Source: Podospora comata (taxonomy: Eukaryota > Ascomycota > Sordariomycetes > Sordariales > Podosporaceae). From it: DNA of 64,000 nt. The position numbers were made by a program, and so were the translations under genes. Within the stretch, counting starts at the first letter, position 1; each line of letters starts with the position of its first letter. The stretch is from the NCBI GenBank assembly GCA_017354895.1, contig CP071494.1:62001-126000 (forward strand), read 5' to 3'. The notes beneath the pieces were generated by a model that ran no database searches, was not told the DNA's origin, and worked only from the letters and a program-made list of their open reading frames with translations. Below are positions 20,253 through 34,687 of this stretch, piece by piece.

Positions 20253-21304
20253 ATGAAGCCTCAAGTCGTTTTCTTTCTCGCCTCTCTTCTTGCAGCAGGG
20301 CAGGCAGCAAGACCCTGTCCAGCATCTCCTGCTCCAACTTCCTGGCAGATTTCCGAATGGACCTACGATGCGCCCGATCGATCTCTACCAGGACGGGCAG
20401 GGACCGACTCGGTGATTGGTCTCTATCTCTCCACGGGCGGCACAACGTACAGCTGCTTCGGAATGTGGCCCGAGGAATGGAAAGGGTTTACTCAAGACAA
20501 ATCCGCTTTGCTCTGGAGCAGTTGCGTGAACATTTTTGGCAGGCCAATCGATGACACGGTTAGTTTTGCGATGGACTGGGAGAAAAGGATTTTGTATGCG
20601 AGCCATACTTTCAGTTGTGAGAACGAAGAGTATGTATAGCCGCGCAGACCAACAAGGGGGCCAAGTCTCATTGCTGACATATTCGTGTCGGACGCGAACA
20701 GGGTGTCTGGATTGGCCACCGCATCCATCGTCTTGCCTACTTCATGCGATAACACGGGCTCGGGGGGCAACCCAACGCGGTGTTTAACGACGTCGAGGCA
20801 GATCAACCTCAACACAACGCTGCAGGCGAGAGGACAAAGCCCTTGTTCTTCAGCACCCGCATCAGGGAGATATCTGGAATCTTGGGAGATCAGAAACCAT
20901 ACTAGTCTGTACGAGTCCACGCCAGAAACCGAGGGCAACTTGTTTGTTGCTGTCAATACAGCCACAAACGAGATATTTGAGTGCGCCAGCGAGGACCCTG
21001 CCGGAAATGGTATTTGCACTCCGGTGGGTGCGTCGGGGGGGTTGACCATCGCCTCATTTAACCTGGATCCCGTCAGAAAGCTGCTTACAATGCGCCAGGT
21101 TTGGGCTTGTGGCAGCGGAGTTGGGTGAGTGCACGCATTCCAGACAAACCCCGATGGATGAAAGGAGAGGTGACTGATGACTTGGTTGTTGATGTTAGCA
21201 CGGTTGAAGCGCTTGGGGCTGCCTCTGTTCCTGCTCCCTGTTTTGAAGATGACGTTCCTATATGCGAGTCGAGCAGATTCTGGGTTGGTGGAAGCAAGGC
21301 ATGA
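20253..21304 (+). CDS. Secreted protein of unknown family, three exons
   Basis: About 301 residues come from exons 20253-20629, 20702-21124 and 21199-21304. The introns (72 and 74 nt) have good ends, GTATGT...ACAG and GTGAGT...TTAG, and keep one frame. A signal peptide is present (PQVVFFLASLLAAGQA). The mature chain has about a dozen cysteines and beta-rich segments such as SVIGLYLSTGGTTYSCFGMW, LNTTLQARG and RYLESWEIRNHTSLYES, in two similar halves, which suggests a secreted beta-sandwich-like fold. I do not recognise the family and see no catalytic motif. Splice phases, codon use and the signal peptide support a real gene. Confidence 0.65.
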
Positions 21305-21589
21305 GCTGTAGTTTCTAGATAGATACCTCAGCTGTATCAGAGCACTTAACCCCGACGTGCCACTGTGTGACTGTGCCTGGCAGCTCTCACCGCCCGACCC
21401 ACTCAACCCCCCAGGCATCTACGGTAGGTGGGGCTCCCCAACATTCGCCCCACCATTTTGCCCAGCTCTCGACTTCTGTCATCAGCAACACTTTTGGCCA
21501 AACCACCAGATCCCGACCTCACCGACCACTGCCGCCCAACATCACCAGACATCCCGACCGGCGTCGATCGCCGTAACTTTCCCCCAACC

Positions 21590-23242
21590 ATGGTTCTTCA
21601 AGATTTAGGTCGGCGCATCAATGCCGCCGTCACCGATTTGACGCGCGCCCCAAATCTCGATGAAAAGGTAGTTATCCTTTCCTTTTCCCTTTCCTTTCCT
21701 TCTCCTTAGGCCTACCCTTGCCTTTCTGCGTGTCTTAGCCGCTAACGAGTCGCACGTTGCAATCACTAGGCCTTCGACTCTATGCTCAAGCAGATTTGCT
21801 CCGCCCTCCTCGAAGCAGATGTCAATGTCCGTCTCGTCGGCCGGCTCCGAAAAGACATCAAAGCCGCAGTCAACTTCAAAGACCTCCCCCCAGCAGTCAA
21901 CAAGAAGCGCCTCATTCAGAAAGCCGTCTTCGACCACCTCGTCGACCTCGTCGACCCCCATGCCGAACCCTTCAAGCCAAAGAAGGGCAAGTCCAATGTC
22001 ATCATGTTTGTCGGCCTTCAAGGTGCCGGCAAGACCACAACCTGCACCAAGCTTGCTCGCCATTACCAATCACGTGGCTTTCGCGCCTGCTTAGTTTGCG
22101 CCGATACTTTCCGTGCCGGTGCCTTTGATCAGCTCAAGCAAAATGCGACCAAGGCCAAGATTCCATACTACGGCAGCTTGACGGAAACCGACCCGGCCGT
22201 CGTGGCCAAGGAGGGTGTCGACAAATTCAAGAAGGAGAGGTTCGAGGTTATCATCGTGGATACATCTGGTCGTCATAGGCAAGAAAGTGCCTTGTTTCAG
22301 GAAATGATGGACATCCAGAACGCCATCAAACCAGACGAGACTGTCATGGTGCTCGACTCGAGCATAGGGCAGCAGGCCGAGGGGCAGGCCATGGCCTTCA
22401 AGGAAGCCGCCGACTTTGGCGCCATCATCATCACAAAGACCGACGGCCATGCTGCCGGTGGTGGAGCAATCTCGGCCGTCGCCGCCACCCGCACACCCAT
22501 TGTCTTTATCGGTACCGGAGAGCACATGCTGGACTTGGAGCGCTTCGTACCCAAGAACTTTATCTCCAAGCTGCTGGGCATGGGTGACATGGCTGGTCTG
22601 GTGGAGCATGTCCAGTCGCTAAAACTGGACCAGAAGGACACCATCAAGCACATTACAGAAGGCATCTTCACTGTGCGGGACTTGAGGGATCAGCTGCAGA
22701 ACATCATGAAGATGGGCCCGCTATCCAAGATGGCGGGCATGATTCCCGGCATGAGCAATATCATGGCCAACATGGACGACGAAGAAGGGAGCCTGAAGCT
22801 GAAGAGGATGATCTACATCTGTGACAGCATGACGGACAAGGAGCTGGACTCGGACGGCAAGATCTTCATCGAGCAACCGACGCGCATGACAAGAGTGGCG
22901 CGGGGTTCTGGAACGACAGTTCGGGAGGTGGAGGACTTGCTGACACAGCAGAGGTTGATGGCCGGCATGGCCAAGAAGATGGGCGGCAACATGAAGAACA
23001 TGCAGAGGGCACAGAATGCCATGGGTGGAGGCAACAAGGCCCAACAGTTGGCTGCCATGCAGAAGCGGTTACAGAGCATGGGCGGCGCCGGCGGGGCTGG
23101 TGGTGGCATGCCCGATATGGGCAGTCTGATGAAGATGCTTGGCGGCGGGGGCGGACCCGGAGGCGGCTTTGACATGAACGCCATGATGAAGCAGATGGGC
23201 GGCATGATGGGCGGAGGAGGAGGACGGGGCGGGAGGAGGTAG
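21590..23242 (+). CDS. srp54: Signal recognition particle 54 kDa subunit
   Basis: The 516-residue GTPase subunit of the signal recognition particle binds signal peptides and the 7SL-type RNA and, with its receptor SRalpha, brings ribosomes to the ER. Exon 1 (21590-21667) gives [17 protein letters not shown], and exon 2 (21770-23242) starts AFDSMLKQI; the 102-nt intron is GTAGTT...CTAG. The N domain is residues 1-85. The GTPase motifs are GLQGAGKTT (G1), [18 protein letters not shown] (G3), TKTDG (G4), and then [11 protein letters not shown]. The M domain (about residues 300-430) is rich in Met. The C-terminal tail is Gly/Met-rich, as in other filamentous fungi. It is a single-copy housekeeping gene and ends 262 nt from the stop of the convergent GH47 gene. 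Confidence 0.97.
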
Positions 23243-23503
23243 TTTCGGTTTGCACAGTCTTGAAGTCTTATACCAAAGGGAGAGGGTTTTGCATTAGTTT
23301 GGCGTCCGGGGTCTAGGGTCTGAAATGGGGCCAGCCTGGCGGCGTCTGGTTTACGATAAATACACGCACACACATACCTACAAATCACATTCAAGAAAGC
23401 CCTGACTTGTCTTGCTAGAAGCAAACGATAAACCCGGAATGATGATTCTACTAATACAGCGAATGCGCCTACATATTTGCCCACTACACGCTCACGAACC
23501 TCG

Positions 23504-25457
<1,954 letters not shown>

Positions 25458-25780
25458 TGCGTCAGCATGAGATTGACGGACTGTGGTAGTTACGATGTTG
25501 TAGGGTTAAGCAAGACCCGTCGAAGTGAACAGCGTGGACGCAAAAAAAGCCGGGTGCAGACTCAGCCGATCTGGAATGGTGGCTTTTGCCAAGAGACTTT
25601 GGGTGCATTATCTCCGGGTCAATTCATTCGAGCAGGTGAATGCATCTCAGCCACCGGGTATATCGGTGCCGAAGATGGTTAGGCTCTACTGGCAAGGCAT
25701 GGACTTCAGCGCCTTAGGTAGAGCCAAATGGGAGTCTTGCTGAGCTGATGGCATGGTTTCAGAACATGTAAATGGATATA
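25458..25780. other. Upstream region of the GH47 gene
   Basis: A short non-coding stretch between the GH47 start and the transposon remnant. The last two bases (25779-25780, TA) are the likely target site of the element. Nothing else is recognised. Confidence 0.45.
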
Positions 25781-25837
25781 GATGTAACGTACATGATAAG
25801 CGAGCGACCAATATAAGCGAGCGGCCGCTTTTTCACA
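25781..25837. repeat. Left terminal inverted repeat of the transposon remnant
   Basis: This is the outer ~57 bp of the element, matching the right end in inverted orientation. It carries the 11-bp word ATAAGCGAGCG twice, spaced about 18 bp apart, a possible transposase-binding arrangement. Confidence 0.85.
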
Positions 25838-26884
25838 ACCCTTATACTATTATACTCAATTACTACACAACAATACTAGGAAGCAACCATAATTACATCC
25901 GAAATAGCTGAATTATTCAATTCTGCAGCCTCTTAACAAGTGCGCGCATTATGGCCAGGCTTACCGCACACACTACAGCACCGAACCTTCGTACGAGACC
26001 TCCCTGCACCACCACCACTTTATCGATTTTCCTAGATTACCTACTTACCTACAGCCTTTTAATCCAGTAGATTCTATGCTTCTTATACGGTAAATAATAA
26101 TATAAACTATATGCGTATTCTTTTCGCTCTCCGGCGCTTGCTTAGTGCCTCATTAGCGTTGCGGAGCGAAGATACCTTTAATTAAAGGAGAGCCGCCTAG
26201 TGTATTACAATTATTGTACCTTTAATAGGTTGGTCTATAGTAACTAATATCGAAGTCGAAGAGCTATTTAAATAGTTTATAATACGAGATTAAAGAGCGT
26301 TAATTATAAATTAGCTTCTCGAGAGTAATATAGCCTTTAAAAAACTCAAGGTTATAAAGTGCTAGCCCACAAGTTTAGAGGTATTAATATACGAAGCTTT
26401 ATATTTAATTTAGAAAGTACTTTCTTTAGATCTTACGGTATAAGGCCTTTTAATAGTTATATTTATATATATAACGCGTCTAAAGCTTTAGTTAGCGTTT
26501 AACAAAGTTATAAGCCTAAAGCTTACTAATAGGAAGCGTACTGCGTTCATTAAGCAAATAGTTAGCTATATCTTCTACACTACGTAATTTTAGTAGAAAA
26601 TATCGCGTATATAGCTCAATAATGTATCGGACAATAGCTTCCTCTTCCGATTAAATTAGTTTTTTCGAAATAGGTATTATATCGCGTTATGCAGGCCGGC
26701 TAGCGCAGCGGTATTTAAACATACTACGATCGACGTTATATATTTTAACTATAGTTAATACACCTAGATTTGTATTATTTTTAAAGAGCTTTAAGGGCTA
26801 AGATTATATGGGCTTCCTTTGAAGTGGATGGCATTTTGGATTGTTGAGAAAATTAGGTTTTGAGGGTGAGGTTATGCGTCGCGT

Positions 26885-26941
26885 GAAAAAAGCGGTCGCT
26901 CGCTTATATTGGTCGCTCGCTTATGATGTACGTTACAGGTC
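26885..26941. repeat. Right terminal inverted repeat of the transposon remnant
   Basis: This is the mirror of the left repeat, with one base difference in the second internal word (A for G) and a length difference in the adjacent T/A run. The outermost 2-3 bases do not align exactly. Confidence 0.85.
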
Positions 26942-26943
26942 TA

Positions 26944-27479
26944 TGTATTGGACGGCTACGAGCTTCCACACGCCACACCTAACTTGGACGCCGACATCTC
27001 CCTCTTCTCAGCATGTTGATGAGTACGTTGGCAAACAGTCGTGGCAGAACGCGCGAATGAAGAAAGGATGAAGGAACCAAAATTCCGACTTGTAAGACCC
27101 TTGTTTTGTTTTACGAGAATTCATATGCAGTTAGACAAATGCCATGCGAAAGTGCGTTGATAAGTAAAGAGACCAAAAAGAGAAATGCAGAATGGAATTT
27201 AAAAAGACCCTTTTGACGATGATCGAGGCTTTTAAACCACGCCGAAAGACCCTCTATATAAGGTACATGACTGAAAAAGCAGTCACCCTCGTAGTTCCTA
27301 CAAGAATGAGCGAGCAAGCAGCATGATGTTATTTCCACCGAGGTTCAATACATCAGACATACATGGGCAACTATCAGGTACCTCGGATAATGAATGGATT
27401 CTTCGGTTCTTGACTACCTGTACCTAAAAGTCAAGGGCTTCTAGCCCCTAACAAGACCCAGGGCGGGTACTATCCTCTA
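26944..27479. other. Intergenic between transposon remnant and AA12 gene
   Basis: No gene, RNA or repeat is recognised. It is the 3' side of the AA12 gene. Confidence 0.4.
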
Positions 27480-28956
27480 CTAATTAGGAGTCAAGACATA
27501 AATTTCGCCCTCGGCGCTGTTATCGCTTCCCACAAACAACCCTCTGCCCGCCGGATCCCAAGCAGCGGCTGTCAAGCGGAAGCAGTTGCTCATGGTTAGC
27601 CCATTGGCAGTGCAGCTTCCTGGGTTTGGTGCCGAGAAAATGTCCTTGTATCCCGTCATGCTGTCGGCCGGGGCAACAGGTTCGTACGTTCCATTGGCCA
27701 ACTTTGTGAAGGGAATCTGGACAACCTTGAAGCCTGTGGCAGGCTGTCGATTCCAGCTCCCGTGGAACGTGACATACATATTCTTTGCATCGGAATCAAA
27801 TGTGTTAGCAATGGGGGCCGAGTGCGCTTGGAAGGTCAGCCGGGGTGGCACTGCTCGACCGTTGCAGGTCGCATCGTTATAGGACGAGTTTGGTGAGACT
27901 ACAAAGTGGGAGCCAGTCTTGAGATTGGAGTTGGGGAAATTGGCCGGGTTCCAGACAGAAAAGCAGGTCGGATATCCGTACCAAGCATTTCGAACGGTAA
28001 GGGGGTCGCCGACTGCCACCATGTTAGTCAATGAACATGGATAGATACGGTAGGTCACGACATGACTAACGGTTATTGAGCTTCTCGGCCGGATTATCGA
28101 TGTGAATATCGCGGCGCTGCCCATTTTCAGTTCGGGCAAAGTCCTAGAGCTGTTAGTACGGAATGTAAAGGCGAAAGGTGGGGAGTACATACGTCGCCGC
28201 TGTTCTCGACACCCCAGAACACGCCATTGGGATCGGCTGTGAAGCCAATCTCATTCCTGAGACCATATCCATACACCTCCCCTTCGGTATTGTAGTTGAA
28301 GCCGTTGCTAGGTGCCTTGCTGGCGTCAAAGATTTTGATGATAGCCCTGCCAGTGCCAGGCTGCTGAGATGCCATGTCAAAGTTGGAGTTTGACCCAACT
28401 TGCAGCAACACGAGATTGGGCTGCTGGGGGACTACGGCAACCGTTCTCGATGAATGGATGCCGGTTGACATGCCCCTGACGATGGTCTTTTGGTTACTGA
28501 TCTTGCGGGTAAGGGGGTCGTAGGCCCAGCTCCACAGCGTTGTCTCACTGCTGGCATAGAGTGTCTTGCCGTCTGGAGTGATGGAAAGGCCGTGGTTGAT
28601 TTGGTTGCCAGATATAAGCATGGTGGTGCTATTGATGCACCCGTTATCTCCAAATGTGTGCACAGAGATGCCACGCGTGTTTTGTGAAACCAGCATGTTG
28701 CCCTCGGTGTCCCACACGATGGTGCGCACTTGCTTGAGACCACCGGCAATCTTCATGGCGGACCATCCTGATTCCAACTTGTATTGGTAGCGGAAGTTGG
28801 CAACACCACTGCAGCTGGCAGGTTTTGGTAGCTGTTTGACAGCGGCCTCAGTGCCTTTTTGATGTTGTTAGAATTCAAACGGGAAGACAGGGGCACAAAA
28901 GCAAACTAACCGCTTGCCAAAGCTGACGCCGCAGCGACAATTTTGAACAGATGCAT
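27480..28956 (-). CDS. Secreted AA12-type PQQ-dependent pyranose dehydrogenase
   Basis: About 437 residues come from four exons: 28956-28911, 28854-28193, 28143-28071 and 28012-27480. All three introns have good ends (GTTAGT...AAAAG, GTATGT...CTAG, GTTAGT...GCAG). A signal peptide starts the protein (MHLFKIVAAASALASG). The rest is one six-bladed beta-propeller like that of soluble quinoprotein glucose/sorbosone dehydrogenases and fungal AA12 enzymes. Marks are HGLSITPDGKTLYASSE, GYGLRNEIGFTADPNG, WGVENSGDD, NAWYGYPTCF and VTFHGSWNRQP. AA12 oxidises sugars such as L-fucose, D-glucosone or 2-keto sugars with PQQ, and can feed electrons to lytic polysaccharide monooxygenases. Here there is no cytochrome or CBM1 domain, so it is a stand-alone type as in Trichoderma. 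Fungi are not known to make PQQ, so the cofactor would come from outside. Confidence 0.88.
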
Positions 28957-29896
28957 CCTTTGCAATGAATCACGTAATTTGCAGGTTTGAAATGACAGTG
29001 ACGCTGGATGGGAGCAAAAGACAGCCTGATACCATGCCGAGAAAAGGGACAACAACGAGGTCAAATACTAGAACCGGGGGACGTTCCACGGGTTGGTTGA
29101 TGCATTATGTTCATTGCTATAATATCTAATGAAGTCGTGAGCGAAGATCGCATCCTGGTTGTAGTAGGAGTCGGGGTGGGATGCTGCGGAATAGAGTGAA
29201 GTTGATAGCCTGTTCGGCAGATTGGCTTCCGATAAGTGATGTCTCCGCGAGCAAGGGCTCAGCGGCAGTGGATAGAATGATGCAAGCACGGTGCCTGGAG
29301 GAGATGATTGGTTGTGGGGACTTGTGAGAGATTAGGTCCGATGGATGTTTTGCCGAGGTTGGTGTTTGATGAGAGGGTTGATGACGAACTCACTGGCTCC
29401 TCCATCGGCTGATGGGTGGTTTGGTGTGCGTCTGTCTAGGTATATAAGATTCCGTCTGGATTGATCCGGGAGGGCTTTTACATACCTTGGTAGATAAGAC
29501 CTAGCATATATCTAGAACCGGCACTTGTTCATGACAAGCTTTTGTGTGGCGTGCCAAGGACATCTTGGCCTCTCGGTCCGTTGCATTTCCAGTGCTTGTT
29601 CTTACTTCACTTTTCCTGGGGCTCCGACCCTCCCTGCAGAACATGATGGTGAATGGCCGGGCCACAGATTGGGGGTTGAGGACGGGAACCATACCGCGGT
29701 GGGGACCGGAAGAATGGATGCCCTGGGGTCCTTGACTTCCATTCCACTAAGCAATGTCCCTGTCGGGTCCATATTTAGTCCCGATCCACCTCTGGTATTC
29801 TGCCGGGTCTTGATCACAAAAGCTGCCCCGCATCGGTTCCGGTTGTTCTGTCCTTCCTTGCCCATCTCAGTCCCACAGCTTTCAGAGACCTGAACA
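28957..29896. promoter_or_regulatory. Divergent upstream region of AA12 and ABM genes
   Basis: A 940-nt stretch between two divergent starts. A TATATAAG-like word is at about 29440-29447; its distance from either start (over 450 nt) makes a role uncertain. No other signal is certain. Confidence 0.35.
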
Positions 29897-30354
29897 ATGT
29901 TCTCTCTTCACTTCCTCGCCATTTTGTCTCCCAAACCAGACAGGGTGGCGCGGGTGAGTACATCACAGCTCAGGCCTGTTCATAAACGAAAAATACAGAG
30001 ACTAATCTTTGAGTTCCAGGTAGAAGAGATAGCAGAATCTGTCTCCAACTATGTCAAAGAAAATGAGCCCGGGGTGCTGCAATACCAGTGGTTCCGAACT
30101 GGGACTGAGGAGAAGCCCAAGATAGTCGTGTGGGAACAGTGAGTACCACCAGACCCACAGCAGATCCGCTTCATGGTGTGGGGGTTCGTGGACTGAAGAC
30201 ATCTAGATATGCCGATCAAGCTGCGGTCGATATTCACAAATCGAGTCCGAAGCTGGCTTGGTTGATTGAGACTGAAGAGAAGGAGAGCAACATGCAGGAG
30301 TCGATTGAGGTTCTGCCACTCGAGCCATTTGCTGGGTGGGCACCTCAAAGCTAG
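29897..30354 (+). CDS. Small ABM (antibiotic biosynthesis monooxygenase-like) domain protein
   Basis: The 107-residue product comes from exons 29897-29953, 30020-30138 and 30207-30354; the introns (66 and 68 nt) start GTGAGT. The chain is a dimeric alpha+beta barrel (ABM, PF03992). Marks are LHFLAILSPKPDRVARVEEIAESV, then YVKENEPGVLQYQWFR, IVVWEQYADQAAVDIHKSS and the C-terminal strand EVLPLEPFAGW. The family includes quinone monooxygenases and haem-degrading enzymes, but many fungal members are of unknown role. It lies 400 nt upstream of the RecQ gene on the same strand, without obvious connection. Unspliced reading gives two broken frames, so the spliced model is well supported. Confidence 0.85.
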
Positions 30355-30753
30355 GGTACCAAGATTGATAATTGCCTAACTATCTGTTGCGCAGAAAGCG
30401 AACCAATCCGATGTCGCCGTCATGCCAAGACCTTCCGTTCAGAGCAACCTCCTCAAAGGTGCCATCTTGAATCGCAACAAATAAAAGTGAAAGTGACAGT
30501 TGCTCCTTCCAGGTTCTCCCAGAGGTGTGTCGTGGCCTGCAGACCTCACTGAGGTTGCCCTGCTCCTGCCCAGTTTGCCCATTTCGCCCAAAAATCATAT
30601 GACTTCCCGACCATTTCGCGTCCCAGCTGGCAGCTGGTTGGTCTGCTCCACTTTCCCAAAGCGCGTCGTTCCTGCACTCCTTTATCTTTGCCGCGTTTGC
30701 AATCCTGCACTCCTCATTCTTTGGCAAGGAGCGGCAGCAAGATTCTCACCAAC
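30355..30753. other. Intergenic before the RecQ gene
   Basis: This is the 5' region of the RecQ gene. The last 100 nt are pyrimidine-rich. I see no TATA box and no gene. Confidence 0.4.
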
Positions 30754-33274
<2,521 letters not shown>

Positions 33275-34687
33275 CGGCCTTGTCAGTGTTGGTCACCAAC
33301 TATCTTGATGAAGGGGAGGATCACAGCTCGATGGGATAAATGTTTATCATCCATTTTTTGTTGCGGTGTGAGTGGTTTAGTTCCAGGTTGCGGAATGCGC
33401 CAAGGTCATATAGTTAGTACTACCGTATGTATGTACGAATTACCTAGAACCACGATAGTTGCGGTTCTCTTAGCTTTTGCTCTGTGCAGTCTCGTTTGTG
33501 TTGAGCTCCGTGGCGATTGCAAAGAAATGGTTGAACCCGAGTCCAGAGCCGGTTATGCAGCCGCGTTATCCGAGTCCGATACTAAACATTATTCAACCAT
33601 CGAATGGGAGCATGCGGTAAATTAATACTGGCGCAGAGTGGAGGGACCAGACCATCAGGAAACCCAAGCCAGTGCATGCTAATTCATTGGTATTATATGC
33701 ATGTGAGGCCTTGCTTGATATGTATACCACCCATTCTTGTTACAATGTGCGATACCACAACATTCACGGTACCGCAACTGATGCAACCAACCCGTGCTGC
33801 TCCAACCCGTGCTGTACCCTATCTCGCCACGCATCACCTGCTTGCTCCTAGATCGGGATGGATGGAACGTAAGCATGGGATTGCAGCCCTATCAGCCATC
33901 ATAACGCACATGTAGCTGGGGAGCGTGTTGCTGAGGCACTTCCAAGTTCTCTTGCAATTTTGACCATACCTACCCTAACACAACGTCCAATCAACACCAA
34001 ATACCAACAGTACTACTGCAGCAGTGGTCATCTGTCAGAAGAGATCAGTGCATCCAATACCCCCTCACCCCCGGGTCATAACTCGCGTAGCAGATATTAA
34101 ACATCATGTCGGCAGACCCTAACTTTTATTCCCAAAATCTCGCTGTTGGTATCCGTCCCAACGATACTCCCGACGCCGTGAAATGTGAGATTGTGGTCCC
34201 GGGCACGCAGCCCTCATTTAACCGGCGGTAGAGACCAAGGTACAACTCTGGCAGAAAACCGCCGGGCGCAGAGGATTGCAGAAACTGCCTAGGTACTGTA
34301 GGTAGGCAATTTAGTTTGGATCTTTGTGGCGGATAAAGATGACCACTCTATGATCTGACTTTCTGCCCGAGTCCCGATTCTGTGCCTATGGTAGTTTAAC
34401 ATCATTTGCAATGGTGTTGATGGTTTTATTTTGACTTGTTTGATCTGGGGTGCCACGGTGTATTGGCGTGCGTCGCCCCAATCCCAATGACAGAGCGGCC
34501 AGCCAGGGTCCCTTTCTTCATGTTCCATTCTGCTTCTGTAATGTAGATCCGGGTCAGCGATCAAAACACTAACGTACCGTGGATGGGAAATTGCGGCGTG
34601 GGTGCTAGTAGCCGGCATGAACAGCTAGCGTTCATGCGTTGAGTGCACGGAAACGCCGCCATCAGAACGGCATCATTGGAAGACTCG
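33275..34687. other. Intergenic
   Basis: About 1.4 kb with no supportable gene. A 12-nt word CAACCCGTGCTG is repeated twice around 33788-33815. TAGGTA words occur at 34287-34306. No RNA is recognised. Confidence 0.4.

Larger units (their letters stand above)
25781..26941 (-). mobile_element. Fot1/pogo-type DNA transposon remnant (Tc1/mariner superfamily)
   Basis: A 1.16-kb element is bounded by TIRs of about 55 bp. The left TIR (about 25781-25837) and the reverse complement of the right TIR (about 26885-26941) share TGTAACGTACAT-x-ATAAGCGAGCG and CCAATATAAGCGAGCG with few mismatches. Each TIR has two copies of ATAAGCGAGCG-R-CC. TA dinucleotides flank the element (25779-25780 and 26942-26943), as expected for this superfamily. 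Inside, on the minus strand, a short frame ends at the stop 25935-25933 with C-C-S-V-C-G-K-P-G-H-N-A-R-T-C, a CCHC knuckle typical of the C-terminus of fungal pogo/Fot transposases. The middle (about 26040-26800) is extremely AT-rich and holds no usable frame. Full elements of this type are nearer 1.8-2 kb, so this one is shortened and dead. Confidence 0.8.

Noticed and set aside
33305-33915. Two plus-strand frames after the RecQ gene
   Set aside because: They show low-complexity, random-looking composition with no domain.
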